Source: JACKBJ01 sp964549495
GTDB lineage: Bacteria > Chloroflexota > Anaerolineae > Epilineales > Epilineaceae
Length of the DNA: 64,000 nt
Direction of reading: 5' to 3'
Assembly: GCA_964549495.1 (NCBI GenBank)
Contig: CAZJWJ010000013.1
Coordinates: 1 to 64,000 of the forward strand
Position numbers and translations under genes: made by a program. Below, piece by piece: positions 7,580 through 15,406 of this stretch. The notes under the pieces were generated by a model. It was not told the DNA's origin. It worked only from the letters and a program-made list of their open reading frames with translations, and did not search any database. Position 1 is the first letter of the stretch. The number at the start of each line of letters is the position of its first letter.

Positions 7580-9070
7580 CTAGGAAGCTCCGCTTCGCTG
7601 TCGCGCCGGTTCGGCTTGTTCGGGTGGCATGTCGCCGTCGGGCATGAAGAGCTCGCGCGCGGCCGGCCGTGCTTCCGGCGCCGGCCGTCGCCGCGGGCTC
7701 GTCCGACGCGCCAGCCGGTCGGCGGCCTCTTCGGCCGCGTCGGCGCCCATGCGCATCGCCGAATGCATGTTGGGATAGGTGAAGGCCCCCTGCCGGCCGG
7801 TGCTCCAGAGGTTCGTCAGGCGATCGACCTGCTGGTTCAGCCGCTCCAGATGGGGCTCGAAGCCCAGGTCGAAGACCGGGTAGGCATGCTCGGCGCGCAG
7901 GAGGTGCCATTCGACCACCTCGTCCGCGCTCTCGAGCAAGCCCTCGTCCAGCAGGTCGGCCAGAACTTGGTCGCGGCCGGCCTGGCTGCCGCGCCAGTGG
8001 CGGTCCTCCGGCCGGCACATCACCTCGACCAAGAGCACCGTGTGGCCGGCCGGCCGCACCTCCATCGAGCTGTTCTTGGGCTCGGCGATGCGGTGGAAGA
8101 CCCGGTCGCGGTAGTAGACGTAGAGCGCATCCAAGACCCGCTCGCGCCGAACCAAGAGACCGTAGACCACCATCGGCCGGTAGCGCAAGCGCTCGACCGA
8201 CTCCAGCGTCGCCGGCGGGGCCGGCGGGTCCAGCGCGCGGATCAGGATGGGCAGCGGGATGGTCGAGATGCAGGCCTCACAGTCTAGGCGGTGGCGCCGG
8301 CCGTCCCGCTCGTAGATCACCGATCGCAGCCGATCGCCCTCGGTCTCGACCGAGACCACCGAGGCGCCGGTGAGCACCCGGCCGCCGCGCGATTCGACGT
8401 AGCCGGCCAGGGCCATCGGCATCTCGCGCGATCCGGTGCGCGAGTACCACAGGGTCTCGTCGGCCAGGGCCTTCTCGACCGCGGCGTCCTTGCGCTCGGA
8501 GAGCCCAAACCGGCCCAGCGCCTTCTTGATGATGTCGACCGCGCTGAGGCGCGGCATCTTACGCCGCACGAAGGTGGCCGAGAGCTCGGCGGGAGGCATG
8601 CCCCAGTAGCGCGCCGTGAAGTCGCGGAAGAAGAAGCGGTAGAGCGGCCGGCCGTAGAGCTCGATCAGGGCCTCTTCGGCGTTCTCGGCCGAACTCGGCC
8701 GCAGCCGGTTGCGCAGCTGCTGGCCCACCAGGCCGGTCATGGCCCGCAGCAGGGTCCAGGGCGGGATGCCCAGGAGCAGGTCGCCGAACTCCAGCGGGTA
8801 GCGCCGGTAGCCGCGGCCGTAGCGGATCAGGGCCACCTTGCGAGCCGGGATCAGCCGGTCGCCCATGATGGCGCGGATGTCCTCGAAGATCTCCTGGTCG
8901 AACTCGTGCAGGTGGTGGGTGCCCAGGTCGTAGAAGTTCTGGCCGCGGGCATGGCCGGCCGCCAGACCGCCGACCACCGACTCGCGCTCGAGCAGGGTCA
9001 CGCGCAGGCCGGCATCCACCAGCTTGCGCGCGGCGTAGAGCCCGCAGACCCCGCCGCCCAGCACCGCCAC
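7580..9070 (-). CDS. FAD-dependent oxidoreductase (protoporphyrinogen oxidase / UDP-galactopyranose mutase-like)
   Basis: From GTG 9070 the protein has 496 residues and opens directly with a dinucleotide-binding motif (AVLGGGVCGLYAA), followed by LLERESVVGGLA, as in HemY-like amine oxidases (COG1232). A late STGRQGAFTYPNMHSAM stretch matches the C-terminal flavin-contacting block of these enzymes. The substrate cannot be read from sequence; relatives next to glycosyltransferases often act on sugars or lipids. The frame stays open upstream to a CTG at 9202-9200, which overlaps the previous gene's stop as CTGA and has GGGAG 7 nt before it. The true start may therefore be CTG 9202, adding about 44 low-complexity residues. 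GTG 9070 itself has no visible ribosome-binding site. Confidence 0.8.
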   Translation of the reverse strand: MAVLGGGVCGLYAARKLVDAGLRVTLLERESVVGGLAAGHARGQNFYDLGTHHLHEFDQEIFEDIRAIMGDRLIPARKVALIRYGRGYRRYPLEFGDLLLGIPPWTLLRAMTGLVGQQLRNRLRPSSAENAEEALIELYGRPLYRFFFRDFTARYWGMPPAELSATFVRRKMPRLSAVDIIKKALGRFGLSERKDAAVEKALADETLWYSRTGSREMPMALAGYVESRGGRVLTGASVVSVETEGDRLRSVIYERDGRRHRLDCEACISTIPLPILIRALDPPAPPATLESVERLRYRPMVVYGLLVRRERVLDALYVYYRDRVFHRIAEPKNSSMEVRPAGHTVLLVEVMCRPEDRHWRGSQAGRDQVLADLLDEGLLESADEVVEWHLLRAEHAYPVFDLGFEPHLERLNQQVDRLTNLWSTGRQGAFTYPNMHSAMRMGADAAEEAADRLARRTSPRRRPAPEARPAARELFMPDGDMPPEQAEPARQRSGAS

Positions 9071-9198
9071 GTGGGGCGCTTGCCGGCCGGCATCGGCAGC
9101 GCCCGACGCGACCGGCCTCGACTCGACCGGCGCTTCTTCGACCCGCGCCTCCTCGATCCGATCCGACCCCTTGGTGGCCCGACCTTCGCGCTGGGGGC

Positions 9199-10551
9199 TC
9201 AGCGCCCTGCTCCCAGCATGCCGGCCTGCTCGCGGAATAGCGCGAGCAAGCGGCTCTCGGGAAGGTCGACGTCGTCGAAGGTCAGGGCCTGGCCGCGCGC
9301 CAGGGAGCGGCACATCCGCGGCAGCTGCTCCGTGCCGGCATCCAGGAGCGCGATGGGCAGGCGGCCGGCGGCATCGGCCGTCTCGCAGCGCTCGATCAGG
9401 CCGTAGACCTGGTCGCCGCCGATGCCGTGGGGCATCGTCTCGCCGGCCTCCAGCGGCCGCTTGGCGTGGGCGTAGACGTCGGCCACCCGGCCGTGGGCCG
9501 GCCGCAAGATGGGCTGGCCCTGCAGCACCGCCTTGGCGATGGCGCGGGTGGTCTCCAGGTGGCAGAGGTGGTAGGGCCGGTAGAAGAGGTAGTAGGGCCC
9601 GTCGCCCAGCTTGTAATACCAGAGGTATTGCTGCTGCAGGGGGTCGTCGCAATGGCCGACCACGTAGACCCCGCCGCCGGGCTCGGCGCCCAGGATGTAG
9701 TCGACGACGCCCTCGGCGCCGCCGGGCAGGTCATCGTAGCGATCGAAGTCGAAGTGCTCGAAGACCTGCCGGACGTCCTCGGCCCGCGGGCCCTCCATGC
9801 CGGCCACGTAGGGCGGCAGCCCGAAGGCGTTGGAGAGGATGGCCATCTCGATGCCCAGCTTGGTCCCGTCGGTGTAGGCGCAGCATTGGATGGGGTTGAG
9901 CTTGCGCTTGGCGGCTTCCTCGATCAGTCCTTCGGCGGTGGCGTAGCGGTCGAGGTAGCCCTTGATGTTGCCGGCCATGACGATGCGGAAGCCCCAGAGC
10001 TTGATCTCGTCGATCATGCGCGCCAGGACGCCGTGTTGGTCGCCGGCGTCGCTGGTGACCACCACGCCCCGCTCCGCGGCGCGCTGGTGCAACAGCGGGC
10101 CCAGCGCCAAGTCGACCTCGGCGTTCATCAGCACCAGGTGCAGGCCGCGGTCGATGGCGGCCAGGCAGACGTCGGCCGCGAAGCCCACCGTGTTGGTGGC
10201 CTCGACCAGGACGTCGCAGTCCAACTCGGGACCCGCGTCCAAGTAGAAGGGCTCGCGGGTGAGCCAGAGCTCGCCCTCGGCGGGCGGATCGCCACCCGGC
10301 TCGACCTCGGCGGCCGGCCCGCCGTAGGCTTCGGCGGCGCGGCGGGCGGCGCGGGGGTCGATATCGGTGACGGCCACCAGGCGCATCCCGGGGGTGTGGC
10401 CGATCTGCCAGGCGATGCCGACGCCCATGGCGCCGGCGCCGACCAGCGCCACACGGATCTCATCGCCCTGCTCTTCCAGCGTCTCGAGTGCTTCGTACAT
10501 GCATCGGGCTCGGTCGTCGACACCGCGGCGGCTGCCGCGGGCATGCGCCAT
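9199..10551 (-). CDS. SAF-domain homoserine dehydrogenase-like oxidoreductase (COG4091 type)
   Basis: This 450-residue protein has an N-terminal Rossmann domain (IRVALVGAGAMGVGIA), a central EATNTVGFAAD/VLMNAEVD region typical of the COG4091 predicted homoserine dehydrogenases, and a C-terminal SAF-like segment (from about residue 345, with a KRPLEAGETMPHGIGG stretch). Members oxidise or reduce small polar substrates with NAD(P), but their true substrate is mostly unsettled. Two starts compete. ATG 10551 lies 8 nt after a promoter -10 box, as for a leaderless mRNA. ATG 10500 gives the N-terminus usual for the family (MYEALETLEEQG) with a leader of about 50 nt. It is the first gene of the minus-strand operon down to 2360. 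Confidence 0.78.
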   Translation of the reverse strand: MAHARGSRRGVDDRARCMYEALETLEEQGDEIRVALVGAGAMGVGIAWQIGHTPGMRLVAVTDIDPRAARRAAEAYGGPAAEVEPGGDPPAEGELWLTREPFYLDAGPELDCDVLVEATNTVGFAADVCLAAIDRGLHLVLMNAEVDLALGPLLHQRAAERGVVVTSDAGDQHGVLARMIDEIKLWGFRIVMAGNIKGYLDRYATAEGLIEEAAKRKLNPIQCCAYTDGTKLGIEMAILSNAFGLPPYVAGMEGPRAEDVRQVFEHFDFDRYDDLPGGAEGVVDYILGAEPGGGVYVVGHCDDPLQQQYLWYYKLGDGPYYLFYRPYHLCHLETTRAIAKAVLQGQPILRPAHGRVADVYAHAKRPLEAGETMPHGIGGDQVYGLIERCETADAAGRLPIALLDAGTEQLPRMCRSLARGQALTFDDVDLPESRLLALFREQAGMLGAGR

Positions 10552-10559
10552 CGCGGCTG

Positions 10560-10588
10560 ACGATACTCTTGGCCCCTTGGGGAGTCAA
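10560..10588 (-). promoter_or_regulatory. Sigma-70-type promoter of the SAF/FAD/UPF0182 operon
   Basis: Read on the minus strand, TTGACT (10588-10583) and TATCGT (10565-10560) are separated by exactly 17 bp. The -10 box ends 8 nt before ATG 10551, so the transcript may start at or next to the start codon. It drives the five-gene operon running left to 2360. Confidence 0.7.
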
Positions 10589-10784
10589 GGCCTCCGGCGG
10601 GCGCACATGCGGCGGCGTCGGGCCCTCGACCGGACTTGCGCGGCCCCCTGCGGGCGCATAGACTCACGGGCACTTCCGACCCGAATGGTGCGCGCTGGAG
10701 CGGCCTGGTGCTCGCTCCCAATTCGGGCCGAATCGCCCGACGACGAGGAAGGCGCACCGAACCGAGCCAAGACTCGAGGAACGC

Positions 10785-11528
10785 ATGGCATTCAAGGACA
10801 GGTTGGTCTACTGCGAGACCGCTCGCCGCAGCTTCTTCGACACCGTCCGCCAGCAGCGCGCCCGTGCCGAGCGCGGCGCCGGCGATGACGCCCCGGTGCA
10901 TTGCAGCATCTGCAAGGCGGATGTCTACCTGGCCGCCGTGCCGGCCGACGACGAGCCCGAGGAAGAGGGCGCCATCGCCATCAGCGCCCTGGTCCGCGAG
11001 GGCTGCGCCTACGGCAAGGTCGAGATCGGCGGCGGCGCGACCGCGACGGCCGATCACGCGCCGGCCCGCCCCTCCGGCGAGGGCCGGGGCGGCGGTCGCC
11101 GCGGGGGTGGGCGCCGCGGAGGTGGCGGAGGCGACGACCGGCAGCAGGACGATGGCGGCGGCGACTCGTCCCGGTCTTCCCGCTCGCGAAGCCGCGGTGG
11201 CGGCCGGCGCGGTGGGGGCCGCAAGGGCGGTTCCAAGCAGCAGGGCGGCGGTCGTTCGCGCGGCCGGCGCGGCGGCGGCAAGGGCCGGCGCCGCGAGGCC
11301 TCGGAGCAGACCGATCTGCGCATCCGCCACGTGGGCACCGTCAAGTGGTTCAACCCCGACAAGGGCTACGGCTTCATCGCCCAGGACGACGGCTCGGATC
11401 TCTTCGTCCACACCTCGGCGGTCCTCGGCGACCAGGACATCGAGCTCTACGAGGGCCTACCGGTCGAGTACGAGGTCGAGAGCGCCCAGCGCGGACCGCA
11501 GGCGGTCTACGTCATCCCGCTGGCCTGA
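10785..11528 (+). CDS. Cold-shock-domain protein with degenerate zinc-ribbon and RGG-rich linker
   Basis: This 247-residue, three-part protein is unusual. Residues 1-50 resemble the zinc-ribbon found before cold-shock domains in some Chloroflexota (an FxDTVxQQR element and a CSIC pair), but the first CxxC is broken (CETA), leaving three cysteines. Residues about 95-175 are a Gly/Arg/Ser/Lys linker with many RGG-like units. Residues about 180-247 are a canonical cold-shock domain with VKWFNPDKGYGFI and DLFVHTSAV, the RNP1 and RNP2 motifs. It probably binds RNA or single-stranded DNA through both the domain and the basic linker. GAGGA precedes ATG 10785. It is monocistronic, and a strong hairpin lies downstream. 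Confidence 0.88.
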   Translation: MAFKDRLVYCETARRSFFDTVRQQRARAERGAGDDAPVHCSICKADVYLAAVPADDEPEEEGAIAISALVREGCAYGKVEIGGGATATADHAPARPSGEGRGGGRRGGGRRGGGGGDDRQQDDGGGDSSRSSRSRSRGGGRRGGGRKGGSKQQGGGRSRGRRGGGKGRRREASEQTDLRIRHVGTVKWFNPDKGYGFIAQDDGSDLFVHTSAVLGDQDIELYEGLPVEYEVESAQRGPQAVYVIPLA

Positions 11529-11641
11529 AGTGCCGGGCCGGGCCATCGACGCCTCTCCGGGAGCTTCGGACCCCGCAGAGAACGTCCCTAGACCTTCGCG
11601 CGGGCGAGAACCGCTCGTGACTTCGAACGATATGGGATAGA

Positions 11642-11674
11642 AGAGGGGGCGAGCCGTGACGGCTCGCCCCCTCT
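11642..11674. terminator. Bidirectional hairpin terminator between convergent genes
   Basis: A perfect 15-bp GC-rich stem (left arm 11642-11656, right arm 11660-11674) closes a TGA loop. It lies between the cold-shock gene and the convergent S1-domain gene. There is no long T-tract on either side, so termination may rely on the stem or on Rho. Confidence 0.75.
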
Positions 11675-11751
11675 CGTCAACCCATTCGGTTGTCTTCGAC
11701 GCGCGAAGCGCGACCGTTGTCGAGCGCGAGCTAGGCCGCGCTCCGGTCCGA

Positions 11752-12837
11752 TCAGCCCTCTTCGGCGGCCTTGGTTTCCTTGTACTCGTCGAGCATGCGG
11801 CTGTAGACGTCGGTCAGGCCGTCGCTGCCGGCCACTTCGTCGTCGCCGGCCTCGTCCTCGGCATCCTCGTCCTCGTCGTCCTCGCTCGCGAGCAGGCCGG
11901 CGCCGCGCAGCGCCATCTCCAGCACCGTCGGCCGGCGCTCCTCGGGCTCGTCGGGCATCTCGTAGTCTTCTTCCACGACCCGCGATCCGCCGCGCTGCTG
12001 GGCGCTGTCCTTGGCCGTGTCGTTGGCCAGGCCGACCATGCTCAGGCTGATGCGCTCGCGGCCGCGGTCGAGCTCCTTGATGCGGACCTCGACGCTGTCG
12101 CCGGGCTTGACGATGTCCTCGGGCTGCTGGACGAAGCCGCTGGACATCTCGGAAATGTGCACCAGGCCTTCGGTCTCGGCGCCGATGTCGATGAAGGCAC
12201 CGTACTTGGCCACGCTGGAGACGGTGCCGGCCAGCACCTGACCGGCGGCCAGGCCGGACATCGGGTTGTTGGGCTGCTTCTTCATCGAGAGCGAGATGCG
12301 GTTCTTGCTGGCGTCGACTTCCTTGACCCAGACCTCGACCTCGTCGCCGGGATTCAGGACGTCCTCGACCTTGGCCACGCGCTTGTTGCCGGGGAGCTCG
12401 GAGATGTGCACCAAGCCGTCGGTGGTCGAGCCGATATCGACGAAGGCGCCGAACTTGGCCAGGCCCACGACCTTGCCGCGGGTCTCGTAGCCGACCTCGA
12501 CGTCGCCGACCGGGATGCGGGGCCGGCCGCGCTTCTTTCGCTTGCCCTTCTTGGACTTGGCCGGCGCATCGGCTGCGGCTTCGTCCGTCTGCTCCGCCTT
12601 CGTCTCGGCTTCGTCCGGCTTGGCTTCGGCGGCTGGCGCCTCGGCCTCGGATTCGGCGGTCGCCGGGGCTTCCGCGCTCTCATCGGCGTCGGCCGGGTCT
12701 TCGGCCTTGGCCTCGACCGGCGTCTCGGCGGCCGCCTCGGCTTCGGGCTGGCTGGCCTGGGCGCCCTCGGCCTGCTCGGCCTCTGGCGCCGCCTCGGTCT
12801 CGGCGGTCGGCTTGGTTTCGTTCTCGTTCTCGGACAT
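11752..12837 (-). CDS. S1-domain RNA-binding protein with acidic N- and C-terminal regions
   Basis: This 361-residue protein has a strongly acidic Ala/Glu/Pro-rich N-terminus (about 1-95), a basic patch (KSKKGKRKKRGRPR, about 93-106), then two S1 domains. Each S1 carries the motif pattern GKVVGLAKFGAFVDIG / GLVHISEL and GTVSSVAKYGAFIDIG / GLVHISEM. The acidic tail ends in YKETKAAEEG. Two-S1 proteins of this kind are related to ribosomal protein S1 and general-stress S1 proteins, and assist translation or bind mRNA. ATG 12837 is chosen because GAGGAAG lies just upstream and the frame beyond is the shadow of the divergent helicase gene. A leader of about 110 nt follows its promoter, possibly used for autoregulation, as ribosomal S1 does. 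Confidence 0.85.
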   Translation of the reverse strand: MSENENETKPTAETEAAPEAEQAEGAQASQPEAEAAAETPVEAKAEDPADADESAEAPATAESEAEAPAAEAKPDEAETKAEQTDEAAADAPAKSKKGKRKKRGRPRIPVGDVEVGYETRGKVVGLAKFGAFVDIGSTTDGLVHISELPGNKRVAKVEDVLNPGDEVEVWVKEVDASKNRISLSMKKQPNNPMSGLAAGQVLAGTVSSVAKYGAFIDIGAETEGLVHISEMSSGFVQQPEDIVKPGDSVEVRIKELDRGRERISLSMVGLANDTAKDSAQQRGGSRVVEEDYEMPDEPEERRPTVLEMALRGAGLLASEDDEDEDAEDEAGDDEVAGSDGLTDVYSRMLDEYKETKAAEEG

Positions 12838-12952
12838 GGTGGCTTCCTCTACCCCCCAGGCGCACGACGGACCCTCCGCCACAAACAAGCGCGCCCCAAT
12901 CGATGGACATTTCGCACGCCTGGCCCATCCGACCACATGGCGCACGGGGTTC

Positions 12953-12981
12953 AAGATACCACCCCCACCCGGCCCGGTCAA
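12953..12981 (-). promoter_or_regulatory. Sigma-70-type promoter of the S1-domain gene
   Basis: On the minus strand TTGACC (12981-12976) and TATCTT (12958-12953) are spaced by 17 bp. The predicted start near 12946 leaves a leader of about 110 nt before ATG 12837. Confidence 0.7.
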
Positions 12982-13037
12982 TGCAGCGCGGCCCGTTCCG
13001 ACGGGATTGGGACGCGCCGGGGCGGCGCGAGCGGGGG

Positions 13038-13046
13038 TGCTACAAT
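13038..13046 (+). promoter_or_regulatory. Extended -10 promoter of the pcrA/uvrD gene
   Basis: TGC-TACAAT is an extended -10 element (TGn plus TACAAT, 13041-13046) with no good -35. It ends 7 nt before ATG 13054, so the mRNA is probably leaderless. Confidence 0.6.
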
Positions 13047-13053
13047 CTGCCCC

Positions 13054-15360
13054 ATGCTCGATCCCCAAACCCTGCTGGCCGGCCTCAACGAGCCCCAGCG
13101 CCAGGCCGTCGAGGCCATCGAGGGGCCGGTCCTGGTGCTGGCCGGCCCCGGCTCCGGCAAGACCCGCGTGCTCACCCACCGCGTGGCCTACCTGGCCGGC
13201 GTGGTCGGCGTGCCGCCCTGGCACATCCTGGCCGTCACCTTCACCAACAAGGCCGCGCGCGAGATGCGAGAGCGCCTGGAGGAGTTGATCGGCCGCGAGG
13301 CCCTGGGCCGGCTGACCATCGGCACCTTCCACGCCATCTGCGCCCGCATCCTGCGCCAGGAATCGGATGCCCTGCCCTTCGACCAGCGCTTCGTCATCTT
13401 CGACACCGACGACCAGCGCCGGGTGGTCAAGGCGGCGCTGGCCGAGATGAACCTGGACGAGAAGCTCTACAAGCCGCGGGCCCTCCTGGGCGCGATCTCG
13501 ACGGCCAAGAACGAGCTGATCCGGCCCGAGGCCTACAGCGCGCCGACCTACTGGCACGAGGTGGCCGGCCGGGTCTATGCCCGCTACCAGAAGCTGCTGC
13601 GGGCCAACAATGCCCTCGACTTCGACGACCTGCTGCTGGAGACGGCCGAACTGATGCGCGGCAACGAGGCGGTGCGTCAGCGCTACCGCGAGCGCTACGG
13701 CTTCCTGATGGTCGACGAGTTCCAGGACACGAACACGGCCCAGTACTCCTTGCTCAAGAGCCTGGCGGCGGCCGAGATCGCCGAGGCACCGCACAACCTC
13801 TTCGCGGTCGGCGACGAGGACCAGAGCATCTACCGCTGGCGCGGCGCGGACTACCGCAACGTGCTGCGCTTCAAGCAGGACTTCCCGGGCACGCGGGTGA
13901 TCCTGCTGGAGCAGAACTACCGCTCGACCCAAACCATCCTCGACGCGGCCCGGGCGGTCATCGACCGCAACCAGAACCGCACCCGCAAGGAACTGTGGAC
14001 GGAGGCCGGCGAGGGCCAGAAGATCATCCGCTTCGAGGCCTACGACGAGAACGAGGAGGCAGCCTACCTGGTGCGCGAGATCGAGCGCCATGTGGAGACC
14101 GGCGGCGGCTACCGCGACTGCGCGGTGATGTACCGCACCAACGCCCAGTCCCGCGCCATCGAGGACGGCCTGGTCCGCCGCCGCATCCCCTACCAGCTGG
14201 TCGGCGGCACCCGCTTCTACGACCGGCGCGAGGTGCGCGACGTGTTGGCCTACCTGCGCTTCCTGCACAACCCGCGCGACGAGATCGCCTTGCAGCGCAT
14301 CATCAACACGCCTCCCCGGGGCATCGGTCCCAAGGCCTGGGGCCTGCTCGCCGACTGGTCGCGCGCGCTGGGCGGCGGCAAGTGGGAGGCCCTGGAGGCC
14401 ATCGCCCGCGGAGAGGACGAGACCCTGGAGCTGCCGGGCATGCCGGCCGTCGATACCCGCAGCCGCAACGCCCTGGGCCGCTTCCACGAGTCCATGGCCG
14501 AGGTGATGGGCGCCCGCGACAAGCTGCCGGTGCCCCAGCTGCTCGACCGCCTGCTGGAGACCAGCGGCTACACCACCTGGCTGCGCGATGGAAGCGACGA
14601 GGGCGAGGAGCGCTGGGAGAACGTCCAGGAGCTGCGCGGCCTGGCCCACGACTTTGGCCTGATGGCCCCCCAGGAAGGCCTGACGGCCCTCCTCGAGAGC
14701 GTCGCCCTGGCCAGCGACGTCGACCAGATGGAGGACGCCGGCCCGGACCGCGTCACCCTCCTCACCCTGCACGCCGCCAAGGGCCTGGAGTTCCCGGTGG
14801 CCTTCATCCCGGGCCTCGAGGAGCGCGTCCTGCCCCACTCCCGCTCCCTGGACGACCCGGAGTCGATGGCCGAGGAACGCCGCCTCTTCTACGTCGGCAT
14901 CACCCGCGCCCGCCAGAAGCTCTACCTGGTCCACGCCTTCCGCCGCACCATCTTCGGCTCCAGCGAGACCACCGAGCCTTCGCGCTTCCTGGAGGATCTC
15001 CCCCCCGAGACCCTCGAGCAGCACCAAGAGCGCACCCGCAGCGGCCGCAGCGCCCGCCGCTCCCCCGCCGGCCCCAGCGCCTACCAACGCGCCACCAGCT
15101 GGTCAACGCCACAGGTCGGGGCCGGCCGGAGCGCCGGCGGCGGCACCAACGGCAAGAGCGGCAAGGGAGGCAAGGGCGACTCGGCCGGCGCCACGACCCC
15201 CGAGTTCCGCCCCGGCGACAAGGTCCGCCACGGCCACTTCGGCGCGGGCGTCGTCGTCTCCAGCCTCGTCCGCGACGGCGACGAGGAGGTGACGGTGGCC
15301 TTTGCGGGGGCCGGCGTCAAGAAGCTGATGCAGCAGCTGGCCAAGCTCGAGAAGGTCTGA
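13054..15360 (+). CDS. pcrA: ATP-dependent 3'-5' DNA helicase, PcrA/UvrD family
   Basis: This 768-residue superfamily 1A helicase has Walker A GPGSGKT at 31-37, Walker B with DEFQDTN near 220, motif III GDEDQSIYRWRGAD from about 253, the LEQNYRST motif IV, TLHAAKGLEFPVAF motif V and FYVGITRARQKLYLVHA motif VI. The C-terminus, after a Gly/Ser/Lys linker, is the Tudor-like module typical of PcrA (FRPGDKVRHGHFGAGVV). It unwinds DNA in nucleotide-excision and mismatch repair and strips RecA or RNA polymerase. ATG 13054 follows an extended -10 by 7 nt and matches the family N-terminus (LLAGLNEPQRQAV); the longer upstream frame is a shadow of the S1 gene. It stands head-to-head with the S1-domain gene. 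Confidence 0.95.
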   Translation: MLDPQTLLAGLNEPQRQAVEAIEGPVLVLAGPGSGKTRVLTHRVAYLAGVVGVPPWHILAVTFTNKAAREMRERLEELIGREALGRLTIGTFHAICARILRQESDALPFDQRFVIFDTDDQRRVVKAALAEMNLDEKLYKPRALLGAISTAKNELIRPEAYSAPTYWHEVAGRVYARYQKLLRANNALDFDDLLLETAELMRGNEAVRQRYRERYGFLMVDEFQDTNTAQYSLLKSLAAAEIAEAPHNLFAVGDEDQSIYRWRGADYRNVLRFKQDFPGTRVILLEQNYRSTQTILDAARAVIDRNQNRTRKELWTEAGEGQKIIRFEAYDENEEAAYLVREIERHVETGGGYRDCAVMYRTNAQSRAIEDGLVRRRIPYQLVGGTRFYDRREVRDVLAYLRFLHNPRDEIALQRIINTPPRGIGPKAWGLLADWSRALGGGKWEALEAIARGEDETLELPGMPAVDTRSRNALGRFHESMAEVMGARDKLPVPQLLDRLLETSGYTTWLRDGSDEGEERWENVQELRGLAHDFGLMAPQEGLTALLESVALASDVDQMEDAGPDRVTLLTLHAAKGLEFPVAFIPGLEERVLPHSRSLDDPESMAEERRLFYVGITRARQKLYLVHAFRRTIFGSSETTEPSRFLEDLPPETLEQHQERTRSGRSARRSPAGPSAYQRATSWSTPQVGAGRSAGGGTNGKSGKGGKGDSAGATTPEFRPGDKVRHGHFGAGVVVSSLVRDGDEEVTVAFAGAGVKKLMQQLAKLEKV

Positions 15361-15406
15361 GCGGTCTAGGTCTGGTAGACGCCGAGGCTCCGGCTAGGAG
15401 GCTCCG

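Noticed and set aside
11752..15087. Minus-strand open frame of 1111 codons across pcrA
   Set aside because: Only its last 362 codons (the S1-domain protein from ATG 12837) are real; the rest is Ala/Gly/Leu/Gln-rich antisense of pcrA, an effect of high G+C.
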